Positions 22,921 through 34,525 are shown, numbered from the stretch's first letter. The stretch: DNA of 64,000 bases from Calliopum simillimum (GCA_951812925.1 OX638370.1:25039964-25103963); one strand, 5' to 3'. Made by a program: numbers and translations. Notes: generated by a model not told the origin, from the letters alone.

Positions 22921-25240
22921 GCACTATAGGTCAAAAGGACATTTTTTTGGCCAAAATTCATAACGTCCATGTTATTATGGTGACCAACTTCAAATTAAGT
23001 TTTTATGTTGACTTCAGACTAAAAGAACAATTCTGAAAAAAATCTTAAACCTTGTACTACCGGGTCAAAAATGGTACGTAATAAATTTTCTAAATCAAAA
23101 ACACATGCCAACAAGGTTTTGTTGCTAAGCATTTCCGAAGTAACTTTATGCGTTGAATCCGAATCCGCGATCGGAATTGACCCACCACTTCAGTATTTAA
23201 AGATATTTGAGGTCGAACTCATGAAAAATGGCCATTTTGGCTTTATTTGAGGTTAGATGCAAGCTGCAAAAAATTTGTATTATTTTTTTTTCTAAATGTA
23301 TCTTGTAGTTCTATTCTGTTTCTTCAAAATGAGCGCTTAAAAGATGCCATACAATAATCCCTTTAAAAGTTATGGCTGATTTAGGATGTCATTTTGAAAA
23401 CCCATAAAACGGGTAAAACAACACGACTTTTGATTGCATGATATCATCTTGAATCTTTAATAACTTTTGAAGAAAGTATTATATGAAACATTTTAAGAGC
23501 TCGTTTTGAAGGTAAAAAGTAGTACTCAGTTATAAATTATCATAAAAAAATAAAAAAAAAATTTTTTGAGCAATCTAGAACTAACCTCAAAAGTAAAAAA
23601 GTACTAATTTTTCGTATATTATTGGGTGTACAACTTAAAAACCGGAATTTTTTAGCGAAATTTGATGCTTTATTGTGGAAAAATGTTACAATATATTTTA
23701 TTCAAAGTTTTGTCCATTAGAAGCTACAATATTTCCCCATCTTTCAGGCAATTTATGAATTCCATCCCAAAAAAATTGCGCCGGCTTGGCGGCCAAAAAT
23801 GAATCTATCCAATTTTCGATATCTTGAACTTAAGTGAAGCGTATTCCTGATAGGGCATTCTGCATCGATCGGAACAAATGGTAGTCTGATGGTGCAAGGT
23901 CTAGGCTATAAAGCGGGTGAGGCTAAATTTCCCATCCGTTGTTTTCCAGGCAATTTTTGACTGGGGCAGCAATATGTGGCCGAGCGTTATCGTGGTGGAA
24001 AATGATTGACTCATGTCTGGTCGCATACGTTGGCCGCTCTGCCTGGATTTTCTGCTTCAATTGGATCAATTGTTGACGATAGAATTGAGCAATAATGGTT
24101 TGGCCACCTGGCAACTGCTCATAATGGATTACACCTAGCTGGTCCTGACCAGGACGTTCTTTGTCTTCGACATCAAAATAACCACTTTTAAACCACTCAC
24201 GATAGCTTGATTCAGCTGGAGCATATTCCCCATAAACTTCTACAAGAATGCGATGACTTTCGGCAGCTGTTTTCTTTGCAAAAAAATGACCCACTGGAAC
24301 CCCCCGCAAATGCTGTCTTTTTCTCCAATTTTCGAAGTTATTCATCGTGAAAAATAATAATGATGCACACAAGATAAAATTGTTTTGTTGACTGATTTTG
24401 ACAGCTGTCAAATGTACCTTCAAAATGACATATATATAAAGTTCGAGCTTTCACGATATTTGTTAGTACGGACATCCACCGTCAAATTCCGGTTTTTAAG
24501 TTGTACACCCAATAACCACAAATATCTCTATTTTTCGCAAAACCTGGTGCAAAAATTATACGCACTTTTACCCAAGTTACTTGGACTAGTAGTATCTTCA
24601 GCATTTTTTTATAAGAATTTGAAAAACAGCTTCTTCGTTTTCTTTTTTGTCTATCTTTTGCAACCAGATTTCGATTGAATCGGAATTACGGAAGAAAAGT
24701 TTTCTGACAAAAAAATTCATTAAAAAAAAAACGGCCAAAATCGGGCGTCTATATTTCAAAGGAACATTAACAATAGCAACGCTTTACTGGTTTCGGGTTT
24801 CTTAGGACTAACAAATTCCAACAAAATTTTAAAAGCTTACACGAAGTTCAAAATTTAAAAAAATTATTAAAAGTGAGGGGTCTAATTTGAATTTTAGATT
24901 TTTCCACAAAAAAACCAAAATAAATTTTAATGTTTTGACCTAAATCATGTTATACATAACATCATCAATTTTATGCATTTTTGTTTTAGAAAAAAACAAA
25001 TTATTTTGATAACTTTTTATTAATTGAAAAAAGGAGTTAAAATCACGACTTTTTTACGTTATCGCATTAAAATGCAAATACAACAGCGCTGTGAAACGGA
25101 AAATTACTTTTTCCCAAAACAAAAAACACTTGTTTGTATTGAAGTATTCTCCCATCAACAAAAACTCAATAGCAATACTTGTAAAAATTTAATTAAATTG
25201 AATTTTGGCCAAAAAAGTGTCCCTATTGACCTATAGTGCA
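22921..25240. mobile_element. 2.3 kb non-autonomous TIR element, host of a mariner insertion
   Basis: The ends are inverted repeats of about 40 bp beginning GCACTATAGGTCAA and running into TTTTTTGGCCAAAATTCA. ATT flanks both ends (22918-22920 and 25241-25243), possibly a 3-bp target duplication. The element interrupts a tandem repeat: sequence resembling the 25247-25725 units lies on its left (22800-22920) as well as on its right. No transposase of its own was found. The only coding remnant is the mariner nested at 23622-24512. Confidence 0.65.
23622..24512 (-). mobile_element. Complete-ended, internally deleted mariner element
   Basis: Perfect 29-bp terminal inverted repeats begin TTGGGTGTACAACTTAAAAA (23622-23650 and 24484-24512), with TA duplications at 23620-23621 and 24513-24514. 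At 891 bp the element is shorter than the usual 1.3 kb mariner. The minus-strand transposase starts at 24345 (MNNFENWRKRQHLRG, then FAKKTAAESHRILVEVYGEY). It jumps at KERPGQ across a deletion that removes the first catalytic Asp region, and resumes at DQLGVIHYEQL. An in-frame TAG replaces the codon before PHPLYSLDLAPSD. The last two Asp positions are 34 residues apart (DD34D), and the remnant ends GQNFE near 23699. It is inactive, but could be mobilised in trans because the ends are intact. Confidence 0.92.
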
Positions 25241-25246
25241 TTGGGT

Positions 25247-25725
25247 AAATACCCAATTCAACAACCATTGGCGGTGTACTTAATTACAATCGCACTACAT
25301 CATCCACTACGGTTTGTGCCTCATATTTTAATGGTTCCTTCCTTATTTTGAACCAAAACCTCACTTTGGACAAATAGCAAATTCTATAATTTTTTACTGA
25401 TGTGTTTAATTTCAACCGTGGAACATTAACCAATACGGTTTGTGTCTTATATTTTAGTGGTTCTTGTACAACCTCATATTTGCCTAAAATATTGATATTA
25501 AAGTTCTGGCCCTCTCTTTGCGTACTTACCAAATTCTACAACCATTACCGCTGTGCTTAATTTCAAATGCGCTGCATTGAAACAATAAGGTTTGTGTCTT
25601 GTATTTTTAATGGTTTTTGCACAACCTTACATTTAAACGAACCCCCACTTTGAACGAATAGCATATTCAACAACCATTACCGCTGTGTTTAATTTCAAAC
25701 GCACTATACGACACAGGCAAGTCTG
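25247..25725. repeat. Tandem array of ~140-bp units
   Basis: About four units share CAACCATTACCGCTGTG, TTTAATTTCAA, ACGGTTTGTGTCTTATATTT and GGTTCTTGTACAACCT phrases at spacings of roughly 130-150 bp. A further unit lies at 22800-22920, on the other side of the 2.3 kb TIR element. Frames inside are by-products. 25740-26386, to the right, has no supported gene apart from a splice-acceptor-like site at its end. Confidence 0.65.
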
Positions 25726-26386
25726 TGCAGTTTTCAGTATAATTCATTTTCATAGCAACATGACGTCTAGCAAAAATTTTATTTTTATTTGAATTGTTTT
25801 TACTTTTGCATATTTTCCATAATGGATTAATTAAAAAAAGTGAAAATGTTCAAGACAGACCTATCACATGCAATATAAATGCACTTGAAGAGTGAAATTC
25901 GAGCGACAGATTGAAGGCACGACCTGTTCGCCGTTCACACGTTCCAACTTGCCTGCGCAAGCTTAGTTTGTGCAAAAAAATCTTTGGAAATTCAAAGAAA
26001 GCACAGGCCGCACTTTTCGAATGTGCAAACTTGACTTTTGCCGTCCATACGTACAGGCTTACCTGCGCAAACTGGTTTTTGCAGGTAAGTCTTGAGGTAA
26101 AACTGTGCGTGTGGATGGCCCTTTAGAGCGCTATAGTCCTATCTCCATCCCAGCCAATTTATAGTACGTCATTACTTTTGCCCTTATATAGAATTGTACT
26201 GCTACATATTAAAATAAACGACACATTTAGTAAATTTTATGAAATTTTTAAACTAAAATGTCGTCAAAAGTCATGAAGCGCATATAAAACACGAAAAAAC
26301 TAAATTTTTTTTTTTTTAATTGCATTCAAACTCTAAAAGGATCATTCAATAACATGAAATCGGCTTGGCAATTCTTTTGTCCGCAG

Positions 26387-28579
26387 TTCAGAAATACTGT
26401 AGTCCCGATTATCATAACACTGTGGAACAAAATTTGGTCGCCAAAAGTTTACTCGGATCTGACGCTGCGGGGTGAAAGTATAGGCCAAAATAAAAGACCA
26501 TTTGGCTTAGTTTGTTCAAATTGGCTCTAGTTTTCGAGAAAAGGCCGTTTGAATTTTGCACCTTGAAGTATTTATGTGGTTTTTTTATTATATCTCGTAA
26601 GTTAACTAAGTTTTATCGTATTTGGTGGTGGGGTTTTGTTCGTTTTGTTCATATCTACACTTTCACTACCAAATTAGTGCTTTTGGATGCACTTTTGGCA
26701 GGTTAGAGCACAAAATTCCCAAAAAAGTGATATTTTTCGCCTTTTATGACATTCGGCTAAATAGAAATCACCTGAGTGGTGAATTTAAGCCTTTTAACCT
26801 ATAACCGAGATCCATACAAACACTTTGATATTATAAATGTTTCATATGGGCAAAAATTTCTCAAGTGAGCCACCGAAGAAATTAAACGTAAAAAAGGCTT
26901 TAACAAAATGATGTTTTATAACAACTAGTAAAGATTTTGTAAAAATGTTTTTTTTTAGAGATATTTAGCATAGGTCGGGGAATAAAATGGCGTTTTTGAT
27001 TTGTGAAAAAATATTTCATTTATAGTTGAAAATCCCTATTTCAAAAAGGTACATAAAAATAAAGCAACTTCTTCGCCTCCGAGAAAACCATAAAAAGTTA
27101 GTAGGCACTCTACACTTGACAAGAAACTATATTCCAGAAAAAAACTTGTGGTAATTGATATTGGTTCAAAAGTTATTAACAATATAGTGATGTCGTGCAA
27201 GTATTTTTTCAGCATTAGAGAAAAACAAGGCATCCTACGAAAAAAAGTGTATATGCCATAAAATGCTTAGAATTATTCAAGGAATATGTGTGAATTTTTT
27301 CAGAATTTTCTGAGACATTTTATAATTTTTCAAAAGGTCCGAAAAAAAAATTTGATATGTTCCAAAAAAACTCACACGTATTCCTTAGATAATTCTAAGC
27401 ATTTTATGCCATACACTTTTTTCGTAGGATGTTTTGTTTTTCTGTAAAGCTGAAAAAAGACTTGCACGACATCACTCTATTGTTAATAACTTTTGAACCA
27501 ATATCGATTACCCTCATTTTTTTTCTGAAATATAGTTTCTTGTCAAGTGTAGAGTGCCTACTAATTTTTTATGGTTTTCTCAGAGGCGAAGAAGTTGCTT
27601 TATTTTTATGTACCTTTTTGAAATAGGGATTTTGAACTATAAATGAAACATTTTTTTACAAATCAAAAACGCCATTTTATTCCCCGACCTATGCTAAATA
27701 TCTCTAAAAAAAAACATTTTTACAAAATCTTTACTAGTTGTTATAAAACATCATTTTGTTAAAGCCTTTTTTACTTTTAATTTCTTAGGTGGCTCACTTG
27801 AGAAATTTTTGCCCATATGCAACATTTATTATATCAAAGTGTTTGTATGGATCTCGGTTATAGGTTAAAAGGCTTAAATTCACCACTCAGGTGATTTCTA
27901 TTTAGCCGAATGTCATAATAGGCGAAAAATATCACTTTTTTGGGAATTTCGTGCTCTAACCTGCCAAAAGTGCATCCAAAAGCACTAATTTGGTAGTGAA
28001 AGTGTAGATATGAACAAAACGAACAAAACCCCACCACCAAATGCAATAAAACTCAGTTAACTTACGAGATATAATAAAAAAAAAACACATACTTCAAGGT
28101 GCAAAATTCAAACGGCCTTTTCTCGAAAACTAGAGCCAATTTGAACAAACTAAGCCAAATGGTCTTTTATTTTGGCCTATATTTTCACCCCGCAGCGTCA
28201 GATCCGAGTAAACTTTTGGCGACCAAATTTTGTTCCACAGTGTAATTTAACAGAATTAATGCCAGCTGCAGAAGCTACAAACTTACTGGGCAGGGCTTTT
28301 GCCGATGATAGTCGCATAGGTGATACTAAGAGTGTATCTGATAGTGATTTTGAAATTCCAGAAACAGAAGAGTCCTTTTTAAGTGGGGTAATTGGTAGCA
28401 CTGATGAATCAATGCCAAATATAGTAGTTCCTCCAAGCATGAACACTGAGTCAAATTTAAAAAGGAAGAGCCTCGCAAATTGTGATAGTGATAACGATGG
28501 CGATTTTTTGCATCTACCTAAAAAAGCGTACCTACATAGAAATGAAGCATTTAGGCCATTGCCAATTATAATTCAATAA
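26387..28579 (+). pseudogene. Coding exon of an unrecognised gene, split by a palindromic insertion
   Basis: A pyrimidine-rich tract ending CAG at 26386 looks like a 3' splice site. The sequence after it, joined across the palindrome at 26418-28242 with one TAA of the duplication removed, reads open through HNLTELMPAAEATNLLGR and on to a stop at 28579. The protein is acidic (DTKSVSDSDFEIPETEESF) with a basic NLS-like stretch (NLKRKS). After the stop, another frame continues as a hydrophilic segment (about 28586-28720), suggesting a frameshift or further gene decay. I do not recognise the family. Frame continuity across the insertion is the main evidence that this was coding. Confidence 0.5.
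26418..28242. mobile_element. 1.8 kb near-perfect palindromic element
   Basis: Two arms of about 880 bp in inverted orientation start CACTGTGGAACAAAATTTGG and meet around 27295-27370. ORFs inside occur as mirrored pairs (27036-27233 minus with 27429-27626 plus; 26622-26804 plus with 27858-28046 minus), which shows high arm identity and argues against coding. TAA flanks both ends (26415-26417 and 28243-28245). A 3-bp TWA duplication fits PIF/Harbinger-type transposition, but no transposase is present to confirm it. Arms this long could produce hairpin RNA if transcribed. Confidence 0.85.
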
Positions 28580-28724
28580 AAGAAGAGCACAATTGTTTGC
28601 TGCCTCACCAAGACTCAAACACAATCATCCCAGGCAGAACGATACTACTGGTGAAAAAGAAGAACAGCAGGATACTAAGCGTGGGACGAAAATGATGATG
28701 AAAATGACTGATTTCAAATAAAAA

Positions 28725-29508
28725 ATTGAAAAAAAAAAAAAATTTATAAAACTTGTTAAAATTAAATAACTGGAGACCAATTTTAAACTAACATGGTTCA
28801 TTTTGTTGGTAATTGAACTTAGGAAAAACTCAACAATAGCTTAGATTTATGCAGTTTTAGAAAAAAGTATGAAAAACAGTTCATGACAAAAAAAATAAAA
28901 AAAATCCAAAACAAAAACAGTCATTTTCATTTCTTTTGACCTTACGTTTGTTGTGACAGGTTTTGAAACACAGAAAAATTTTAATTTTTGTGTGTAAGCG
29001 CAAAACAAATTCACAAACGGAAATAAGAATAATAAGAATTTCTTTCATAGAATTTCCTAGTATAAATGCGGACTTAAAAGAGAGGATATAAATTTGCAAG
29101 TTCATAAAAGTTTTAAGCCACATGCTAGAACCAAAATATCTACTTACTTAAGTTGAAGACCTAAAAATATATTTATCAAAAAATGTTCTCTGTGATAACC
29201 ATGATACAGGTTAAGGTCAACCTTCGCTAAAAAATAACAAAATCAAACACTTGGTGAATTTATTTAGAAAAAAAAAAGTTTTTTCCAAAAATTTTTCAAG
29301 CAAATTGCTTTCAAAATTTTTATTCATTTAACTTTTTTACCTCACATGTGGCACATTTTTTATAAATAAAATTTTTTTTATATTTTTTTTATAAAAAAAA
29401 AGCTTGGTTTTTTATAAAAGATTAAAAATTAAGAAATTATGTGCTATAACCATTTGAAGAACGCATACACTTTGAAGAAAAAAACAGTTAAAAACCGCAA
29501 CCCGGCAC
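28725..29508. other. Intergenic DNA upstream of the Cys-pair gene
   Basis: It is very AT-rich with no coding frame or repeats that I recognise. A possible weak TATA-like string (CTATAACC) lies near 29442, too uncertain to call a promoter. Confidence 0.4.
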
Positions 29509-30399
29509 ATGGAAGGCTTTGAGTATGTTGTGAATCCGCCAGAACCACCAAATATTGGCTTTGGCAGATGTATTGCATGCGACTATTTATCAGTTCTTCC
29601 GCACGTCGTACCACAACGATCATTTCCCGGACCCAGCGATCACAACGCCCATCAGATATGGACTAAAAAATGTCTATCGAAAAGAGGACATTCTGGTTTT
29701 GCATCTAAAACACCACGTGCCATGAACATTACAAAATCGAATATACACAATTTGACAGTGTATGATCCATATAAAGCCAAGCCGATTAAACAAGCGTATA
29801 AGCCATTTAGCAAAAGTGAAGCCACCCAACAACCGATCCAAGGTCCGAATGCCAATAGCTATCCGTATCATCTGCAAATAGGCAAGCCCAAAATCAATTC
29901 GGCATTTGGTTCACGTCGTGAAATTTATCCTGAAGTTGCGGTCATTTGTTCGGTTTTCAATGAAGCCAAATGCTGCATCTGCAGGAATGTTCCATTTGGC
30001 GATTATTGGCGTAATTGGGAAAAGAAACTAGACATTTGCCGTGAGTGTCGAAATCACAGGTTACTGGATGTCAAGCCATGTGAAATTGATAAATTTTTTC
30101 GTGATGCATTAAAAATGGAACTATCACAATTTAAGCCAGTGCGTCACTGCAGTTTCTTTCATGATCATGGCGGAACAAGTGCCGCAACAAAGCTGATGAC
30201 ACTAAAGCAATTGCGTAAGAAAATCAAATTGGAGAACTACTTACATTTATTCCCTCCATCCCGTAAAGAATGTGATACTACAATAAGAAAACCAAAAAAA
30301 ATATCAAGACAAATTATACCAAAACGGATTAAAAATCAAGTCCTTAAAAGTGTTAAATCTTCAAATGTCTTGACCGCATATGTGAGCCGTTTATTTTGA
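29509..30399 (+). CDS. Unrecognised Cys-pair protein, 3' end replaced by a MITE
   Basis: A 296-residue frame from an ATG, without introns. Composition and codon use look like a real protein rather than a chance ORF. The N-terminal half is Pro/Asn-rich (NPPEPPN, residues 9-15). Near residues 150-185 are two cysteine clusters (KCCICRN and ICRECRNH) that could bind zinc, followed by a basic C-terminal part (RKPKK, PKRIKNQ). There is no signal peptide or membrane segment. The final five residues and stop come from a MITE inserted at 30383. Downstream of the MITE the same frame stays open for about 32 further codons to 30724, so the ancestral protein was longer. I do not recognise the family. The shortened protein may still be made. 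Confidence 0.7.
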   Translation: MEGFEYVVNPPEPPNIGFGRCIACDYLSVLPHVVPQRSFPGPSDHNAHQIWTKKCLSKRGHSGFASKTPRAMNITKSNIHNLTVYDPYKAKPIKQAYKPFSKSEATQQPIQGPNANSYPYHLQIGKPKINSAFGSRREIYPEVAVICSVFNEAKCCICRNVPFGDYWRNWEKKLDICRECRNHRLLDVKPCEIDKFFRDALKMELSQFKPVRHCSFFHDHGGTSAATKLMTLKQLRKKIKLENYLHLFPPSRKECDTTIRKPKKISRQIIPKRIKNQVLKSVKSSNVLTAYVSRLF

Positions 30400-30621
30400 A
30401 AGTGACCTAAGTCCATTTCAGGACAAAAGTAATGTCATTCACATTATGGGCCGTAAGATACTATTTTTTAAATATAACAAAATCAATTTCACACAATGTG
30501 GTAAAATTTTTGTAAAGACAGAACTCAATTTTATTCGTTCTGGACAAAATGCCAGCTTATCATATTATGACATTACTTTTGACCCGAAATGGACTTAGGC
30601 CACTTTCAAAATAGACGGCTC
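30383..30621. mobile_element. ~238-bp MITE inserted in the 3' end of the coding region
   Basis: Inverted ends read GAGCCGTTTATTTTGAAAG and continue GTGACCTAAGTCCATTTC. CATATG occurs directly at both edges (30377-30382 and 30621-30626), consistent with a duplicated target. Length and internal phrases (AATGTCAT, ATCAATTTCACAC, AAAATGCCA, CATATTATGACA) match the MITE at 35612-35849, so both belong to one family. It supplies the stop codon of the gene at 29509. Confidence 0.8.
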
Positions 30622-30724
30622 ATATGGCAATGTAAAGTTAAAGAATTTAAAAATTTTGGCCGCTCATAAATATAGAACAAAGTTTACTAAAGCTGAATTT
30701 CCAAAAGTCCTTTTTTTTTCGTAA

Positions 30725-31701
30725 CATTCCGTTAGACTCATACTTATCCGAGATTTTGGATAAAACTTTTTTTTCCGAAAGTGATACTGAAATCGCACAA
30801 GGAACATTTTTGTGGAACATTTTTACCCATTAGCTTCTGTTTTTATGGGTCTTTTTGACCACTTTTTCCAAAACTCTGTAATAATAGGGGTAAAGCATGT
30901 TTCCAAAATATTCTACAGAAAATTTCACTGGGGTTCGCTTAAGACAAGAAGTGCTAAAATTTAATAATAATGCGATGCCACGTCCTTTAGAAACAAAAAA
31001 CATCCCAACGGTCCAAACTGCCAGCGCTACCTAAATGTAAAGGAAGAAGATACGCATGATACTCCTTTACTAACAGCAATAAGAAGGTATTGCCCTTATG
31101 CCATTGCTTCCATACTGCATTAAGAATTCAATCCATTTACCTCATATACAGTGATGAGCAAAATTAGTCTTGGTCTTGGTAATTTTGCAAGTCCAAGACC
31201 AAGATTGCTATAGTTATTGGTTGGCAACACATCATCGCACGAATGGCGCTAAATTCAAATCTGGCGTGAGTTATGGGACACCCTTATATCTCTGGAACTG
31301 TAAACCATAGAGCTGTAGTGCTTATACTAAAAGAAGCGTATTTAATTTTCTTTTTTATAACTAAAATCTTAGAGAATTGTCTTAGCTCGAGTTAGGTTGT
31401 TTTGACAAAAGTCCACAGATATATGGACACTGTTATGCAATAACGAGTCAACCCTCAAAACATTTTTTTTCGACTTATGAATACAGTTCGATTCTAAATA
31501 TGAAGAAGCAGCTATTTTTAAAAACCGAACCTAAATATTGTTAGTAAGAGGTTAAAAACAACTAGATTTGTTTGACATTTTCATATCATTTGTTCTACGG
31601 CATCTACACAAAAACGTAAATATCTCAAAACTAATTTCGAGTGGGTTGAATCGTTATTGCATAACACTGTCCATATAAGGTTCAGAATAGTGAAATAGCT
31701 A
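30725..31701. other. No gene seen; half-copy of a MITE-like repeat
   Basis: Positions 31150-31205 carry a CCAAGACCAAG tract, and 31215-31430 resembles the right half of the element at 7233-7618. Otherwise no structure is recognised up to the left end of the Tc-type element at 31702. Confidence 0.5.
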
Positions 31702-31909
31702 CAGTACCCCGCCGTTGAATTATGAACACTTACAATTTACTCAAAGTTTTTGAATCAATCAAGCGTTTGTTGATTTTGAAGTGAAATTTTTTTTTTCTCA
31801 GTTAGAGGCATTCATTCAACAGAGTTCTATTTGCGACAAATTCCGGGAAAAATTTAACTCATTAGCTTACGCACTCCATATAAATACAAATATTAGGTTT
31901 TTCTAACTA

Positions 31910-33210
31910 AGGACTGCGTTCGATAAAATTGTCCGGTACTAAATTCAAAAAATCTCTGGAACTAGTAGTCCGATTTTAAAAGTTAGACTCATTCTTGAAC
32001 TGCCATTTCAATGCAATTTTTAAAACGTATTTAGAATTTTAATGATATTTTTTTCACAATTTTTTTTTAACTTTTCTAACACTCCTTCCATTAAGGATTT
32101 TATGGTATTCTGTATTTGATAACTTTTTAGCTGCTGAACACAACTTTTCTCGAAAATTTTTAGCATCCCTGCCAACTTTTTTTATTGCCTTTATCTCCTT
32201 TTTGACCAAAGCCCAGTAACTTTCAATTGGCCAGAGTTCTGGACAGTCTGGAGGATTTGCTTCACGAGGCCTTAAATCACATTATTTCTTGAGTACCCCT
32301 CCAAGGCCAATTTACTATATTGACCAGATGCTAGTTCTATCCAAAAGAAATTGAAAACTTCATGCTTTCGTAGGAAAGGCTTAAGTTTTTTTTCAAGCAT
32401 TCCTTAACATAGAATTCGGAGTTTAATGTTCCAGTGGTTTCAAAAGAATTGCTCCTTTTGCCACAGCTGCAGATTGCTTGCCAAACCAAGAACTTACGAG
32501 GAAATTTTGACTGCTTTTTTGACTTAAGCTTTTCGTCCACATTCTCCCGCGAGTCTACAGTGTAAAATTTTTGACCTGGAAACTGCGTAAAATCGGCTAA
32601 AACATACGTTTCGTCGTCCATGATGCAGCATTCGAATTTTTGGAAAAAAATTAATTTTTAATTTTATGGCGTGCTGTTTTGCTTTCGTGTTTTTCATAGC
32701 ATTTCTGTCAGAAACTTTTTGTACCTTAAACGTGTTCAAACCAACATCCTTTTTAGCCTTGCGAACTAAAATCTCGGAACACTTTACCCTCTGTGCCAGT
32801 TTTCTGCATGAAATGTTGGGGTTCTTCTTTAAAATTTTGACGAAGTTCTTCTTTTGTTTTGGTCATGGAAGCCTTTTTCTTTCGCGGAACCTAGCTTTCG
32901 AAAGACATCCAAGTCTTCCTTACATTTTTTCAGAACTTTTGATACCAATTTCACATTAACTATTCTATTCCGAGCAATTCTATTTGTAGTCCACAGCGGG
33001 TAGTCTTTAAAAATTTTTATTATTGACTTTCGAACTTCTCGCTCGTTTGCGATTTTTAAGTAAATATAGCTGACTAGATACAAAATTTGAAAACCATAGT
33101 TTTGGTACATTCATTTCAAAGCCTACTGTGAAAAAAAAAATTTTAATTGAGTAATTTGAAAACAAGTTATTAGATAAAATGTATCGGACAATTTTATCGA
33201 ACGCAGTCCT
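31910..33210 (-). mobile_element. Tc/mariner-superfamily element with DDE-type transposase remnant
   Basis: Perfect 26-bp terminal inverted repeats start AGGACTGCGTTCGATAAAAT, with TA at 31908-31909 and 33211-33212. The minus-strand transposase is decayed. It has an HTH-containing N-terminal part (about 33110-32829), then CIMDDETYVLADFTQFPGQK and FLVWQAICSCGKRS, and after frameshifts and stops NPPDCPELWPIESYWALVK near 32200. MDDE holds the first acidic residue and PELWPIE the last Glu. The family is probably a DD37E-like insect clade, inferred from motif style. At 1301 bp it appears nearly full length but is coding-dead. Confidence 0.88.
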
Positions 33211-33350
33211 TAAGTACTTTTGATCGTTTAACTTTGAACAACTCTAACGTGTGTTTTTGATTTTTTTTTTTTTTTAAATAATTAATTTTTGTGGTAAATA
33301 AGATATTTAGGTAGTTGAATTCAAGTTAATATTTAAAACTTAAATAAAAT

Positions 33351-34525
33351 TTGCCTGAGGTTTTAACAAAGAATCCTTTTAGCTCTTTTAATTTAAAATG
33401 TGAACGAAAAATGATATCTCAACAACAAAAAGAGCCATGGTTTTTGCATAAGTACTTGGATAACAAAACCCTATCCTATCGCCAAATTGCAGAAAAAGTC
33501 AAAAGTAGCGCTGCCTCTGTCGCCAATATTGCAAAAACTAAATCAGAAACCAAGAATAATTCTGATTCACTGATTAATAAGAGGAAAAACTGTCGTGGGA
33601 ATCGTAAAATACAAGAGCGGACAGTGAGGAAAGTAGTCAGATTGGCTCTTCAGAACCGTGCAAAACCAGCAAGAGAAATAGTTCGAGAAGTTAACGATGC
33701 TTGCGTTAAAATTTCTCTCAGAAGAGTCGAACGTATTTTTGCTGCGAATAATTTAAAGTGCCGACGACCAGCTAAGAAGCCAAAATTGACGGAGCGAATG
33801 AAAAAACAGCGACTTCTTTGAGCAAAGCTCCACATTAATTACCAGGAGGACTACTCGAAGAAGGTGGGTAGTTATGATACTTCATATACCTGAGTTCTCT
33901 AACTTTTACTTGTTGCATATCAATAATGTATTTTTTCATATATTCATAGGTTGTTTTTAGTGACGAGTGTTGATTCGAAGCTGTAACCAAATCAGTGAAA
34001 TTTGTGCGGCGGAAGCCAAATGAGCGGTTCTTCGAAGAGTGTGTCCAAAAAAAAAAGTAAAGTATCCGCCCTCTTTAATGATTTGGAGCTGTACAAGCGA
34101 TGAAGGTCTGGGTCCAATATACATATTTTGTAGAAGGGACAATGAACAGCGAACAATATGTGAACCTTATTAAAAATTTTCGTTTGCCTTATGTTGGAAG
34201 CCTAAATTGTCCTGCAGATGGCTGCACCTTTATGCAAGACGGAGCCCCTTGCCATACTTCCAGAAAAAGCACAAACTTCCTTAATAACAGTAATATTTCT
34301 ATTTTACCCTGGGGAGGATATTCACCGGACCTTAACCCTATAGAAAACTATTAGGCGCTCCTTAAATCAAAGGAATATGCTCGTAAGAACACGAACTTAC
34401 AAGCACTTCGCCAAAACATTCAAGATATTTGGACAAATGATGAAGATTTGAAGAAAATAATAGAAAATTGTGTTATCAGCATTCCCCGTATAATAAGGGA
34501 TGTTATTATAAACAAAGGCTGGCTT
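33351..34525 (+). pseudogene. Tc1/Tc3-like transposase (DD34E), possibly with a short intron
   Basis: The first 150 or so residues are an N-terminal DNA-binding region: two helix-turn-helix-like parts (LSYRQIAEKVKSSAASVANI and VRKVVRLALQNRAKPAREIV). A GT-AG interval at 33864-33949 (86 bp) separates EDYSKK from VVFSDEC, which carries the first catalytic Asp. After stops and a frameshift the frame resumes with EGTMNSEQYVNLIKN, QDGAPCHTS and YSPDLNPIENY, with 34 residues between Asp and Glu. It ends near 34525, where the RTE-like fragment begins. This is the remnant transposase of the enclosing 31702-36189 element. Confidence 0.85.

Noticed and set aside
27036..27626. Pair of ORFs with nearly the same 65-residue protein on opposite strands
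   Set aside because: They are mirror images in the two arms of the 26418-28242 palindrome and have no motif.
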